Assembly (NCBI RefSeq): GCF_900107925.1
Contig: NZ_FNUJ01000007.1
Coordinates: 372,001-436,000, forward strand
Source of the DNA: Amycolatopsis pretoriensis
GTDB taxonomy: Bacteria > Actinomycetota > Actinomycetes > Mycobacteriales > Pseudonocardiaceae
Length of the DNA stretch: 64,000 nt
Direction: 5' to 3'
A model generated the notes under the pieces. That model had not been told where the DNA came from and ran no database searches. It saw only the letters and a program-made list of their open reading frames with translations. A program made the position numbers and the translations under genes. Below are positions 22,589 through 31,525 of this stretch, piece after piece. Position 1 is the stretch's first letter. Each line of letters starts with the position of its first letter.

Positions 22589-23823
22589 CCCCGGTGCTCG
22601 GCTTTCCAAGCGTTGTAGGTGAAGTCCAAGAACCGCGCCACCCCGCGCACCACGTGCGCGCTCCGCACCGACGTGAACACGTCGAACGCGTGCTGCGCCC
22701 CCGCCAGCTCCGCGTAAGCCACCGGCTGGCGCGACTTCTCCCGCAACCGCCGCACGAACTCCCGCGCCTCGCGCACCGGCACCAGCGAGTCGTCCCGGCC
22801 GTGGATCACGAAGAACGGCGGTGCCTCCGAAGAAATCCGGTCCAACGGCGACGCCGCCACGTAGTCGTCCAAATGCCGGACCGGGTCACGATCGGCCGCG
22901 AACACCCGCCGCGCGATCAAGCTCTCCAGCCGGTACTGGCTCGCCCGCGAGCCGGACGTCGCCGCGAAGTCGTACACCCCGTAGTGCGGCACGCACGCCT
23001 GGACGCTCGTGTCCACGTCCTCGAACGACGGCTGCAGCGCCGGGTCGTTCTGCGACAACGCCAGCAACGCCGACAAGTGCCCGCCCGCTGAACCGCCCGT
23101 CACCGCCACGAAATCCGGGTCGCCGCCGTACGAAGCGATCGACGAACGGATCCACGCCAGCGCCTGCTTCGCCGCCACGATGTGCGCCGGCCAGCGGTGC
23201 GCCGGCGACAGCGGGTAGTTGATCGCCACGCACACCCAGCCTCGACGCGCCAGGTAGCGCATCAATGGCCGGCCCTGCTCCTCCTTGTTGCCGATCACCC
23301 ACGCGCCGCCGTGGACCTGCAGCAGCACCGGCGCTCCCGAGACGTCGGAAGAAGGCCGGTACACGTCCAGCAGGAACCGCTTCCCGCCCGGCGCGTACGC
23401 GATGTTGCGGTCGACCCGCACGTCCGGCGCGCCCATCCGGAACGGCAACGCCAGCTCGCCCCACGGCAGCCCGAGGTCGGAGCGGCCCAGCTCGGCCGCG
23501 TAGTCCTCGCCCAGTGCCGACGTCAGCGCCGACTCGATCTCCTCGCGGGCGCCGTGGCCCGTGCGGACCAGCGCGGCGAGGCCGGCCGCCGACGCCGCGG
23601 CCATCGCCAGCCCCGCCTGCGTCGACCGGTCGCGGACGCCGTGGCGGGCCACGTGCACCGCGGCGTCGGCCGCCGTCAGCGCGAGGAACTGGGGCGCCAG
23701 CTCGCTGGTCAGCCACCCGGCGAAGAACGCCGGGATCGTCGTGGACCGGGCCCGCAACGGGCGGAGCGCGTTCGCCGTGAGACCGAGCTGGACCGCGCGA
23801 CGGATCAGGAAATTCGGCTGCAC
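22582..23823 (-). CDS. HSL-family alpha/beta-hydrolase (lipase/esterase)
   Basis: A 413-residue protein; GTG 23823 is the first plausible start. An N-terminal helical region (about 1-140, with hydrophobic stretches) precedes the hydrolase domain. It has the oxyanion motif VHGGAWVIGN, nucleophile GGSAGGHLSAL (G-x-S-x-G), a catalytic Asp in VIHGRDDSLVP and His in AGAQHAFDVF. This is the hormone-sensitive-lipase (type IV) layout, as in mycobacterial Lip proteins. Divergent from a wax-ester synthase gene 50 bp away, like lipC/Rv0221 in Mycobacterium tuberculosis, it probably works on acylglycerols or wax esters. Confidence 0.85.
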   Translation of the reverse strand: MQPNFLIRRAVQLGLTANALRPLRARSTTIPAFFAGWLTSELAPQFLALTAADAAVHVARHGVRDRSTQAGLAMAAASAAGLAALVRTGHGAREEIESALTSALGEDYAAELGRSDLGLPWGELALPFRMGAPDVRVDRNIAYAPGGKRFLLDVYRPSSDVSGAPVLLQVHGGAWVIGNKEEQGRPLMRYLARRGWVCVAINYPLSPAHRWPAHIVAAKQALAWIRSSIASYGGDPDFVAVTGGSAGGHLSALLALSQNDPALQPSFEDVDTSVQACVPHYGVYDFAATSGSRASQYRLESLIARRVFAADRDPVRHLDDYVAASPLDRISSEAPPFFVIHGRDDSLVPVREAREFVRRLREKSRQPVAYAELAGAQHAFDVFTSVRSAHVVRGVARFLDFTYNAWKAEHRGQ

Positions 23824-23874
23824 CAGCGTGATGATACCGGCGAGTAGGGTGACGCGCCGCCTACGCTGATCGCC

Positions 23875-25260
23875 ATGCAGAGACTGAGCGGCCTCGACGC
23901 GAGCTTCCTGTACCTCGAGACGTCGGCCCAGGTCCTGCACGTCTGCGGGCTGCTCGTCCTCGACGGCTCGACCGTCCCCGGCGGCTACAGCTTCGCGAAG
24001 CTCGAGAACGAACTCGAAAAGCGGGTCCGGGTGATCCCGGCGTTCCGCCGCAAACTGCACAATCCGGTCTGGAATATCGGGCATCCCGTGTGGATCGAGG
24101 ACGAGGACTTCGACCTCGACCACCACGTGCACCGCATCGGCGTCCCGGCCCCCGGCGACCGCGCCGAACTGGCCGAGCTCTGCGCGCACATCGCCGGCCA
24201 GCAGCTCGACCGCGCGCACCCGCTCTGGCAGCTCTACGTCATCGAAGGCCTGGCCGACGGCCAGATCGCCGTGCTGCTGAAGATGCACCACGCGAGCGTC
24301 GACGGCGTGAGCGGCGCCAGCCTGATCACCTACCTCGCCGGCCTCGAGCCCGACGCGCCGATGCCGGACGTCGAGGCGCCCCGCAACCCCGCGCTGCCGT
24401 CGCCGGCGCAGCTGCTCCGCACCGGCGTCGAGAGCATCGCCCGACGCCCCGCCGAGGTCGCCCGGCTGCTGCCCGACCTGCTCGGGCTCGTCCCGCGGTG
24501 GCTCGGCAAAGCGTTGCGCGGCAAGGGGATGCCGGTCCCGTTCACCGCGCCGCGGACGTCGCTGAACGGCACGATCACCGGCCACCGCAGCGTCGCCTTC
24601 GCCCAGCTCGACCTCGACGACGTCAAGGCGGTCAAGAACGCGTTCGGCGTCACGGTGAACGACGTCGTGCTCGCCCTCGTCGCCGGCGCGCTGCGGGACT
24701 TCCTCGGAGCGCGCGGCGACCTGCCCGAAGATCCGCTGGTCGCGACCGTCCCGGTCTCGGTGCACGACCGGACCGAACGCGACCACGGCAGCAACAAGGT
24801 GTCCGCGTTCTTCGCCTCGCTGCCGACGCACCTCGAGGACCCGGCCGCGCGCGTGTTCTTCCTCGCCGAGGCCAACCGGCTGTCCAAGGACCACCACTAC
24901 GACATCGACGCCGACATGCTGCAGGACTGGGCGCAGTTCTCCGCGGCGACGATGTTCGGCCTCGCCGTGCGCGCGTATTCGGCGCTGCGCCTGGCCGAAA
25001 AGCACCCGGTGGTGCACAACCTGGTCGTCTCCAACGTGCCCGGCCCGCCGATGCCGCTCTACCTCCTCGGCGCGCGGATCACCGGCTTCTACCCGCTCGG
25101 CCCGGTCTTCCACGGCGCCGGGCTGAACGTCACGGTGCTGTCCAACGCCGGCAAGGTGCACGTCGGCCTGCTCGGCGCGCGGGAGCTCGTCAAAGACCTC
25201 TGGCCGCTCGCCGACGCGCTCCCGGAGGCCCTCGCCGGACTGCTCAAGGCCGCGGGCTGA
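23875..25260 (+). CDS. wax ester synthase / diacylglycerol acyltransferase (WS/DGAT)
   Basis: A 461-residue protein. The start MQRLSGLDASFLYLET is typical of the family. The catalytic MHHASVDGVSG (HHxxxDG) sits near residue 140, and NDVVLALVAGALRDFL and the C-terminal VSNVPGPP are further family landmarks. It makes triacylglycerol or wax esters from acyl-CoA and diacylglycerol or fatty alcohol at the membrane surface. Length matches Tgs/Rv0221-type enzymes. The last 17 bases overlap the end of the convergent nitroreductase-like gene. Confidence 0.92.
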   Translation: MQRLSGLDASFLYLETSAQVLHVCGLLVLDGSTVPGGYSFAKLENELEKRVRVIPAFRRKLHNPVWNIGHPVWIEDEDFDLDHHVHRIGVPAPGDRAELAELCAHIAGQQLDRAHPLWQLYVIEGLADGQIAVLLKMHHASVDGVSGASLITYLAGLEPDAPMPDVEAPRNPALPSPAQLLRTGVESIARRPAEVARLLPDLLGLVPRWLGKALRGKGMPVPFTAPRTSLNGTITGHRSVAFAQLDLDDVKAVKNAFGVTVNDVVLALVAGALRDFLGARGDLPEDPLVATVPVSVHDRTERDHGSNKVSAFFASLPTHLEDPAARVFFLAEANRLSKDHHYDIDADMLQDWAQFSAATMFGLAVRAYSALRLAEKHPVVHNLVVSNVPGPPMPLYLLGARITGFYPLGPVFHGAGLNVTVLSNAGKVHVGLLGARELVKDLWPLADALPEALAGLLKAAG

Positions 25261-25741
25261 GGATCACGACCGGGATCTCCCGGTCGGTCCACGCCTGGTA
25301 CTTCGCGAAGTCGGCGTAGAGCTCGACCAGCCGCGGCCACAGCTCCGCGCGTTCGTCCGGATCGGCGACCCGGGCCGTGACGGCGACGTCCCGCCGTCCT
25401 TTGAGGTGGACGCGGGTTTCGGGGTGGGCCAGCAGGTTCCGGTACCACTGCGGGTGCTTCGGCAGCCCGCCCTGCGAGCCGACGATGACGACGTCCTCGC
25501 CCGAGCGCAGGTACAGCAGCGGCGTGGTGAACAGCCGGCCGGACTTGCGCCCGCGGTGCTCCAGCAGCAGCGTCGGCACCGGCTTGCGGAAGCCGGCACC
25601 GATCCGCCACGTGCTGCCGACGCGCCCGCCGGTCAGCCGGAACACCGCGACCTGCGCTTTCGCGCCGTACTTCATGACCTTCGCCGTCACGGGCGAGTCG
25701 AGACCGCCGGGTTTCTCGTCGGGCAGGCTGAAGCGTCCCAT
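25244..25741 (-). CDS. deazaflavin (F420)-dependent nitroreductase-like protein
   Basis: A 165-residue protein of the DDN/nitroreductase split-beta-barrel family. Landmarks are VPTLLLEHRGRKSGRLFTTP, LYLRSGEDVVIVGSQGGLP, HPQWYRNLLAHPETRVHLKG and the C-terminal YQAWTDREIPVVIL. This pattern (G-R-x-S-G-x-x-x-x-T-P then K-H-P-x-W-Y-x-N-L) is diagnostic for F420H2-using quinone or nitro reductases. It follows the alpha/beta-hydrolase gene by 13 bp on the same strand. Confidence 0.88.
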   Translation of the reverse strand: MGRFSLPDEKPGGLDSPVTAKVMKYGAKAQVAVFRLTGGRVGSTWRIGAGFRKPVPTLLLEHRGRKSGRLFTTPLLYLRSGEDVVIVGSQGGLPKHPQWYRNLLAHPETRVHLKGRRDVAVTARVADPDERAELWPRLVELYADFAKYQAWTDREIPVVILSPRP

Positions 25742-25754
25742 CGGGTTTCCTTCC

Positions 25755-26609
25755 TCAGAGGGAGTGGACGGCGGCGAGCAGCGCGGGCACCCAGCGGCCG
25801 GCGGCCAGGACGCAGGCGGCGTGCCCGGCCGCGACCTCGTACGTCGCCGCGCCCGGGAGCCGGCGGGCCAGCGACCGCTGGTGGTCGGGGGAGATGAACC
25901 GGTCCTTCGTGGTCACGACGACGGCCGCGGGCAGCCGCACCGAAGGGAGCCACGGCGTCGAGTCGAAGCGGCCGATCTCGTCGACGGCGACCGCGATCTC
26001 CCACGGCGTGGTCGACCGGAACTCCCGCAGCCCCCACCGGTAGTCCTCGACGCGCTCGCGCGGGACGGCGGCGGGCACGGGCGGCAGCTTCACGCGCTCG
26101 CGCAGCTGCCGCAGCGTCCGGCCGAACACGTCGAGCGCGACGCGCTGGCGCAGCCCGCGGCGGAAGTTGCTCGCCGTCGAACAGAGGACCAGTCCGGTAA
26201 CACGTTCTGGTTCCGCATGGGCGACCAGCTGGGCCACCATCCCGCCCATCGAGTACCCGGCGAGCGCGAACCGGCCGATGCCGAGCGCGTCCGCGACGGC
26301 GGTGACGTCTTCGGCGCAGTCGGCGAGCCGGAACTCCGGCGACCGGATGCCACGCCCGTGCCACCGCTGGTCGAACACGACGACCCGGTGGTCGCGCGCC
26401 AGCCGGTCGAGGGCGGGATACCAGGTCAGCAGGCCCGTGCAGGCCACCGAATGCAGCAGGACGAGCGCGGGCGCGTCCCGCGGGCCGACGTCGGTGACGA
26501 CGGTCCGGCCGCGCCCCGGCAGGTCCAGCGGGACCGGGTCGGGCACGCCGGCGGTCGGCGGCATGGTGATCAGCCGGCGGCGCGCGCCGCCGCGTTCGGT
26601 CACCGCCAT
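25755..26609 (-). CDS. alpha/beta-hydrolase
   Basis: A 284-residue protein from ATG 26609. Fold landmarks: VLLHSVACTGLLTWYPALDR, VVVFDQRWHGRG, nucleophile elbow AGYSMGGMVAQL (G-x-S-x-G), an Asp strand VVVTTKDRFISPDHQ and His in AGHAACVLA. The substrate is not deducible. It is divergent from fadE28, with a KstR-like operator in the shared promoter, so it may be co-regulated with steroid catabolism. Confidence 0.82.
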   Translation of the reverse strand: MAVTERGGARRRLITMPPTAGVPDPVPLDLPGRGRTVVTDVGPRDAPALVLLHSVACTGLLTWYPALDRLARDHRVVVFDQRWHGRGIRSPEFRLADCAEDVTAVADALGIGRFALAGYSMGGMVAQLVAHAEPERVTGLVLCSTASNFRRGLRQRVALDVFGRTLRQLRERVKLPPVPAAVPRERVEDYRWGLREFRSTTPWEIAVAVDEIGRFDSTPWLPSVRLPAAVVVTTKDRFISPDHQRSLARRLPGAATYEVAAGHAACVLAAGRWVPALLAAVHSL

Positions 26610-26655
26610 GCACGTCCTCCGCCGGGGGTTGCCGTACCGACCCTTTCCGGTTAAG

Positions 26656-26673
26656 ACTAGAACAGGTTTCAGT
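26656..26673. promoter_or_regulatory. KstR-like operator upstream of fadE28
   Basis: The sequence actagaacaggtttcagt contains the TAGAAC-N2-GTTTCA core of the TetR-family cholesterol repressor KstR box (consensus TAGAAC-N2-GTTCTA). It lies 27 bases before the fadE28 start and 47 bases before the divergent hydrolase start. KstR itself is not in the window. Confidence 0.6.
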
Positions 26674-26699
26674 ATTGCGCCGAATCCGGAGGGACGGGC

Positions 26700-27749
26700 G
26701 TGGACTTCACCCTTGACGATACGCAGACGGAGATCGCCGCCCTCGCCGCGAAAGTGCTCGGCGCGGAGGACGATCCGTGGCGTGCCCTGGCGTCCTCGGG
26801 CCTGCTGGCCCTCGCGCTGCCGCCGGACCTCGAAGGCGACGGCCTGGGCGTCGCCGAGGTCGCGCAGGTCCTGACCGAGGTCGGCCGCGCCGCCGCGCCG
26901 GTGCCCGCCTACGCCACCCTGGCCCTGGGCGTCCTGCCGATCGAGACGCTCGGCACCCCGGCGCAGCGCGCGGAGTTCCTCCCGCCGGTCGCCGCGGGGG
27001 AGGCGCTGCTCACCGCCGCGCTGAACGAGCCGTCCGCCCCGCTCGCGGCCGAACCCGCGACGACCGCGCGGGTGGCCGCCGGGAAATGGCTGCTCAGCGG
27101 CGTCAAGACCGCCGTCCCGTACGCCGACGGGGCCACCCGGATCCTCACCCCCGTGTCGACCCCGCACGGCACCGCCGTCTACCTCGTCGACCCGCGTGCC
27201 GATGGCGTCACGCTCGTCCCGACACCCACTTCCGCGGGGACGCCCGAGTTCACCGTGCGGCTGGACGACGTCGCCGTCGAGGAGACCGACCTGCTGTTCG
27301 ACCGCGGTGCCGTCGCGGCGCTGCACCGGTTCGCGCTCGCCGGCGCGCTCGCGGCCGGGGACGGGCTCCTCACCGGCGCACTGGCCCTGACGGTCAAGCA
27401 CGTGGGCGAGCGCACCCAGTTCGGCCGGCCGCTGGCGACCTTCCAGGCCGTGGCCGGTCAGATCGCCGACGTCTACATGGCCGCGCGGACCGTCCACCTG
27501 GCCGTGACGTCCGCGGTGTGGCGGCTGGCGGCCGGGCTGGACGCGGACGCCGAACTCGACGTCGCCGCGTACTGGCTCGCGACCCAGGCGCCGGTGGCGC
27601 TGGCCACCTGCCACCACCTGCACGGCGGCGTCGGTGTCGACGAAACCTACCCCCTGCACCGGTATTCGTCGCAGGTCAAGGATCTCGGCCGGACGCTCGG
27701 CGGCGCCGCGCACCGGCTCGGCAAGCTCGGCGAACGAGTGGCGGGGTGA
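26700..27749 (+). CDS. fadE28: acyl-CoA dehydrogenase subunit FadE28 (ChsE1-like)
   Basis: A 349-residue protein resembling mycobacterial FadE28. It has the N-terminal MDFTLDDTQTEIAALA, a short middle beta domain and the C-terminal helix bundle with ERTQFGRPLATFQAVAGQIADVYM and CHHLHGGVGVDETYPLHRYS. It works as an alpha2beta2 partner of FadE29 in dehydrogenating the three-carbon side-chain CoA ester of steroids. Gene order with fadE29, chsH2, chsH1 and ltp2 copies the M. tuberculosis igr operon. GTG start; the KstR-like box is just upstream. Confidence 0.88.
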   Translation: MDFTLDDTQTEIAALAAKVLGAEDDPWRALASSGLLALALPPDLEGDGLGVAEVAQVLTEVGRAAAPVPAYATLALGVLPIETLGTPAQRAEFLPPVAAGEALLTAALNEPSAPLAAEPATTARVAAGKWLLSGVKTAVPYADGATRILTPVSTPHGTAVYLVDPRADGVTLVPTPTSAGTPEFTVRLDDVAVEETDLLFDRGAVAALHRFALAGALAAGDGLLTGALALTVKHVGERTQFGRPLATFQAVAGQIADVYMAARTVHLAVTSAVWRLAAGLDADAELDVAAYWLATQAPVALATCHHLHGGVGVDETYPLHRYSSQVKDLGRTLGGAAHRLGKLGERVAG

Positions 27750-27754
27750 GGGAG

Positions 27755-28909
27755 ATGCACGTCGAACTGACCGCGGCGCAGAAGGACCTGCGCGCCGAGC
27801 TGCGCGCGTACTTCGCCGGGCTGATCAGCCCCGAAGAACGCCAGGCGATGCGGCGCGAGCGGCACGGGCCGGTGTTCCGCGAGATCGTCCGCCGGATGGG
27901 CCGCGACGGCCGGCTCGGCGTCGGCTGGCCGGTCGAGTACGGCGGCCAGGGCTTCGGCGAGATCGAACAGCACCTGTTCGTCGACGAGGCCGTGCGCGCC
28001 GACGTCCAGTTGCCGTCGGTGACGCTGCAGACCGTCGGGCCGACACTGCAGCAGTTCGGCACCGACGAGCAGAAAGCGTTCTTCCTGCCGAAGATCCTCG
28101 CGGGCGAAATCCACTTCGCGATCGGCTACACCGAGCCGGAAGCGGGCACCGACCTCGCGGCGCTGCGGACGACCGCGGTGCGCGACGGCGACGAATACGT
28201 CGTCAACGGCCAGAAGATCTTCACCACCGGCGGCCACGACGCCGACTACCTCTGGCTCGCCGTCCGGACCGCGCCCGACGCGCCGCGGCACAAGGGCATC
28301 TCGATCCTCATCACGGACACGAGCGACCCCGGCTATTCGTGGACGCCGATCATCACGTGCGACGGCGCCCACCACGTCAACGCGACGTATTATTCGGACG
28401 TCCGAGTGCCGGTGAACCGCCTGGTGGGCAAGGAGAACGAGGGCTGGCGGCTGATCACGACGCAGCTCAACCACGAGCGCGTCATGCTCGGCCCGGCCGG
28501 GCGGATCGGCGGGCTGTACGACCGCGTGCGCGCCTGGGCCGCCGCCCACGGCCTGCTCGACCTCGCCGACGTCCGGGCCGTGCTGGCCGACGCCATGGCG
28601 GTGACGCGGGTCAACGAGCTGCTGAACTGGCAGGTCGCGGTGTCCTCGGCGAGCGCGCCGGTGGCCGTCGCGGACGCGTCGGCGACCAAGGTGTTCAGCT
28701 CCGAGGTCATCCAGCGGATCGGCCGGAACCTCGAAGAACTCCTCGCCCGCCACGGCGATCTGTCCGATCCGGACACCGCCGAGCTGGCGGAGTGGCTCGA
28801 CGTCGCCGCCAAGCGCAACATCGTGCTGACGTTCGGCGGCGGGGTCAGCGAAATCCAACGGGAGCTGATCGCCTCGATCGGCCTGGGCCTGCCGAGGGTG
28901 CCGCGATGA
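27755..28909 (+). CDS. fadE29: acyl-CoA dehydrogenase subunit FadE29 (ChsE2-like)
   Basis: A 384-residue protein very similar in pattern to M. tuberculosis FadE29: YFAGLISPEERQAMRRERHG, RMGRDGRLGVGWPVEYGGQG, FAIGYTEPEAGTDLAALRTT (FAD/substrate site), FTTGGHDADYLWLAVRT and GAHHVNATYYSDVRVP. It forms the heterotetrameric dehydrogenase with FadE28, using FAD. It starts 5 bp after fadE28, and its stop overlaps the chsH2 start (ATGA). Confidence 0.93.
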   Translation: MHVELTAAQKDLRAELRAYFAGLISPEERQAMRRERHGPVFREIVRRMGRDGRLGVGWPVEYGGQGFGEIEQHLFVDEAVRADVQLPSVTLQTVGPTLQQFGTDEQKAFFLPKILAGEIHFAIGYTEPEAGTDLAALRTTAVRDGDEYVVNGQKIFTTGGHDADYLWLAVRTAPDAPRHKGISILITDTSDPGYSWTPIITCDGAHHVNATYYSDVRVPVNRLVGKENEGWRLITTQLNHERVMLGPAGRIGGLYDRVRAWAAAHGLLDLADVRAVLADAMAVTRVNELLNWQVAVSSASAPVAVADASATKVFSSEVIQRIGRNLEELLARHGDLSDPDTAELAEWLDVAAKRNIVLTFGGGVSEIQRELIASIGLGLPRVPR

Positions 28910-29817
28910 CCGACATCTTGACGACCGCCGAGGAGATCGCCGCCCGCGGGGAGTGCGCGCCGCGCCTGGCGCGCGACCCCGTCAACCAGGCCATGGTGAA
29001 CAACTGGGTCGAAGCGATCGGGGACACCAACCCCGTCTACACCGACCCGGAGTTCGCCGCGCAGAGCGTCCACAAGGGACTGGTCGCGCCGCCGGCGATG
29101 GCGCAGGTGTGGACGATGGGCGGGCTGAACGTCCCGCGGGGCAGCGACGACCCGCTCGGCCTGATGATGGAACTGCTCGACGAAGCCGGGTTCACCTCCG
29201 TCGTCGCGACGAACTCGGAGCAGACCTACCACCGCTACCTGCGGCCGGGTGAGCAGATCGAGGCGCGGACGCGGCTGGAAGACGTCGTCGGTCCTAAAAG
29301 GACGGCGCTGGGCGAGGGCTGGTTCGTCACCACGCGGATGACCTGGTACGTCGGCGAGGAAGCCGTCGCGGAGATGATGTTCCGGGTGCTGAAGTTCCGG
29401 CCACCGGCGCCTTCACCGCCCGCGGCACCGGTGTTGCGGCCGGTGATCAGCCGCGACACCGAGTTCTTCTGGGAAGGTCTTCGCCAGGGCGAACTGCGCA
29501 TCCAGCGCTGGGGCGAGACGCTGCGGCACCCGCCGGGGCCGATGCCGCCGGACGGCGCGCTCGACGCGAAGCCGGACTACGTCGTCGCGAGTGGCCGCGG
29601 CACCGTGTTCTCGTACGTCGTGCACCACCACCCGCCCGTGCCGGGCAAGGAGCTGCCGTTCGTCGTGGCCCTGGTGGAGCTGGAAGAAGGGGTCCGGGTG
29701 ATGGCCGAGCTGCTGGACGCGGCGGCGGACGAGGTCCACATCGGACTGCCGGTGGTGGCCGCGTTCGTCCGCGTCGACGACGACCTGACGTTGCCCGCGT
29801 GGAAGGTGGCCCGATGA
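28906..29817 (+). CDS. chsH2: enoyl-CoA hydratase subunit ChsH2 (MaoC-like plus DUF35-like domain)
   Basis: A 303-residue protein. Residues 1-170 are a MaoC-like hot-dog domain (NWVEAIGDTNPVYTDPEFAA, VAPPAMAQVWTM, EQTYHRYLRPGEQIEARTRL). Residues about 180-303 are DUF35-like (FFWEGLRQGELRIQRWGETL, then RHPPGPMPP and an OB-fold). The Cys pairs of the classic DUF35 zinc ribbon are absent here. With ChsH1 it hydrates the unsaturated propionyl side chain; its DUF35 domain is the docking partner of the Ltp2 aldolase in known systems. Confidence 0.9.
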   Translation: MTDILTTAEEIAARGECAPRLARDPVNQAMVNNWVEAIGDTNPVYTDPEFAAQSVHKGLVAPPAMAQVWTMGGLNVPRGSDDPLGLMMELLDEAGFTSVVATNSEQTYHRYLRPGEQIEARTRLEDVVGPKRTALGEGWFVTTRMTWYVGEEAVAEMMFRVLKFRPPAPSPPAAPVLRPVISRDTEFFWEGLRQGELRIQRWGETLRHPPGPMPPDGALDAKPDYVVASGRGTVFSYVVHHHPPVPGKELPFVVALVELEEGVRVMAELLDAAADEVHIGLPVVAAFVRVDDDLTLPAWKVAR

Positions 29818-30200
29818 CCGTCACCGAAGGGACCGAGCTGCCGCCGTTGACGATCGAGGCGACGCCGACGTTCGTCGTCAGCACCGCGCTGGCCACCCGC
29901 GACTTCCAGGACGTGCACCACGACCGCGATTCGGCGGTGGCGCGCGGCTCGAAGGACATATTCCTCAACATCCTCACCGACACCGGCCTGGTGCAGCGGT
30001 TCGTGTCGGACTGGGCCGGGCCGGAGGCGCTGATCCGGTCGATCAAGATCCGGCTCGGCGTGCCGTGCTACGCCTACGACACGCTGACGTTCACCGGCCG
30101 GGTGGAGTCGGCTTCGGGGCGGGACGTCGTTGTATCGGTGTCCGGAGTGGACAGTCTCGGTGAGCACGTCGCCGGGACCGTGGAGGTGACGCTGCCGTGA
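29814..30200 (+). CDS. chsH1: enoyl-CoA hydratase subunit ChsH1 (MaoC-like)
   Basis: A 128-residue single hot-dog domain. FQDVHHDRDSAVARGSKDIF carries the hydratase Asp/His pair of the MaoC family, then LGVPCYAYDTLTFTGRVES. Length matches mycobacterial ChsH1. Its ATG overlaps the chsH2 stop and its TGA overlaps the ltp2 start, so the four genes are translated as a chain. In the ChsH1-ChsH2 complex this subunit supplies the active site. Confidence 0.9.
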   Translation: MTVTEGTELPPLTIEATPTFVVSTALATRDFQDVHHDRDSAVARGSKDIFLNILTDTGLVQRFVSDWAGPEALIRSIKIRLGVPCYAYDTLTFTGRVESASGRDVVVSVSGVDSLGEHVAGTVEVTLP

Positions 30201-31369
30201 CGCTCTCGGGCCGGGCGGCCATCGCGGGGATCGGGGCGACGGAGTTCTCGAAGGACTCCGGGCGCAGCGAACTGCGGCTGGCGGCCGAATGCATCTCGCA
30301 CGCGCTGGCGGACGCGGGACTTTCGCCGTCCGATGTGGATGGTCTGGTGTCGTTCACCATGGACGGCAACGCCGAGATCGCGGTGGCACGCGAACTGGGG
30401 ATCCCGGAGCTGAAGTTCTTCAGCCGCATCCACTACGGCGGCGGCGCGGCGGCGGCGACCGTGCAGCAGGCCGCGATGGCGGTGGCGACCGGGGTCGCGG
30501 ACGTCGTCGTCGCCTACCGGGCGTTCAACGAGCGCTCGGGGATGAGGTTCGGGCAGGTGTCTTCGGCCGCCGCCGGGCAGGTCAATTCGTCCGGTGTGGA
30601 CAACGCCTTCCACTACCCGATGGGGATCGCGACCCCGGCGGCCACCGTGGCCATGGTGGCGCGGCGGTACCTGCACGACTACGGCGCGACGAGCGAGGAC
30701 TTCGGCCGGATCGCGGTGCTCGACCGCAAGCACGCGGCGACCAACCCGAACGCGTGGTTCCACGAACGGCCGATCACCCTCGAGCAGCACCAGGCGTCGC
30801 GCTGGGTGGCGGAGCCGTTGCACCTGCTCGACTGCTGCCAGGAGAGCGACGGCGGGGTCGCGCTGGTCGTGACGAGTGTGGCCCGTGCCCGGGACCTCGC
30901 GCAGTCGCCGGCGGTGATCGCGGCGGCGGCGCAGGGGAGCGGGCCGGACCAGTACGTGATGACCAGCTACTACCGCGACGACCTGGCCGCGTTGCCGGAG
31001 ATGGGCGTCGTCGGGCGGCAGCTGTGGGACCAGTCCGGGCTCGGACCGTCCGACGTGGACGTCGCGGTGCTGTACGACCACTTCACGCCGTACGTGCTGA
31101 TGCAACTGGAGGAACTGGGTTTCTGCGGGCGCGGCGAGGCGAAGGACTTCATCGCCGGTGGCACGTTGGAGCTCGACGGCGCGTTGCCGCTCAACCCGCA
31201 CGGCGGGCAGCTGGGCGAGGCGTACATCCACGGCATGAACGGCATCGCCGAAGGCGTCCGGCAGCTGCGCGGCACGGCGGCCAACCAGGTCGCCGGCGCG
31301 TCGCGGGTGCTGGTCACGGCGGGGACCGGGGTGCCGACCAGCGGGCTCGTCCTGACGAGCGGGGCGTAG
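30197..31369 (+). CDS. ltp2: steroid side-chain retro-aldolase Ltp2 (thiolase-like)
   Basis: A 390-residue lipid-transfer/thiolase-fold protein: AAIAGIGATEFSKDSGRSEL, ADAGLSPSDVDGLVSFTMDG, YGGGAAAATVQQAAMAVATG, HEQASRW-type central part, VAVLYDHFTPYVLMQLEELG and NPHGGQLGEAYIHGMNG. In the igr operon Ltp2 cleaves the 17-hydroxylated side chain, releasing propionyl-CoA and the 17-ketosteroid. GTG start overlaps the chsH1 stop. It is the last gene of the operon. Confidence 0.92.
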   Translation: MTLSGRAAIAGIGATEFSKDSGRSELRLAAECISHALADAGLSPSDVDGLVSFTMDGNAEIAVARELGIPELKFFSRIHYGGGAAAATVQQAAMAVATGVADVVVAYRAFNERSGMRFGQVSSAAAGQVNSSGVDNAFHYPMGIATPAATVAMVARRYLHDYGATSEDFGRIAVLDRKHAATNPNAWFHERPITLEQHQASRWVAEPLHLLDCCQESDGGVALVVTSVARARDLAQSPAVIAAAAQGSGPDQYVMTSYYRDDLAALPEMGVVGRQLWDQSGLGPSDVDVAVLYDHFTPYVLMQLEELGFCGRGEAKDFIAGGTLELDGALPLNPHGGQLGEAYIHGMNGIAEGVRQLRGTAANQVAGASRVLVTAGTGVPTSGLVLTSGA

Positions 31370-31525
31370 CCGGCCGTCGCTCTTGTGGGTCAACGGGCTT
31401 CACCTCATTGACGGCTGGTGCGCGCCGGTGCGGGGTGTCACGGTGGTTTGACCAGCCGACGACGCGGAGTGAGGCCCCGAGATGTGTGACTTGCGGATCC
31501 CCGGCACGCGGATCGCCGGTTGACG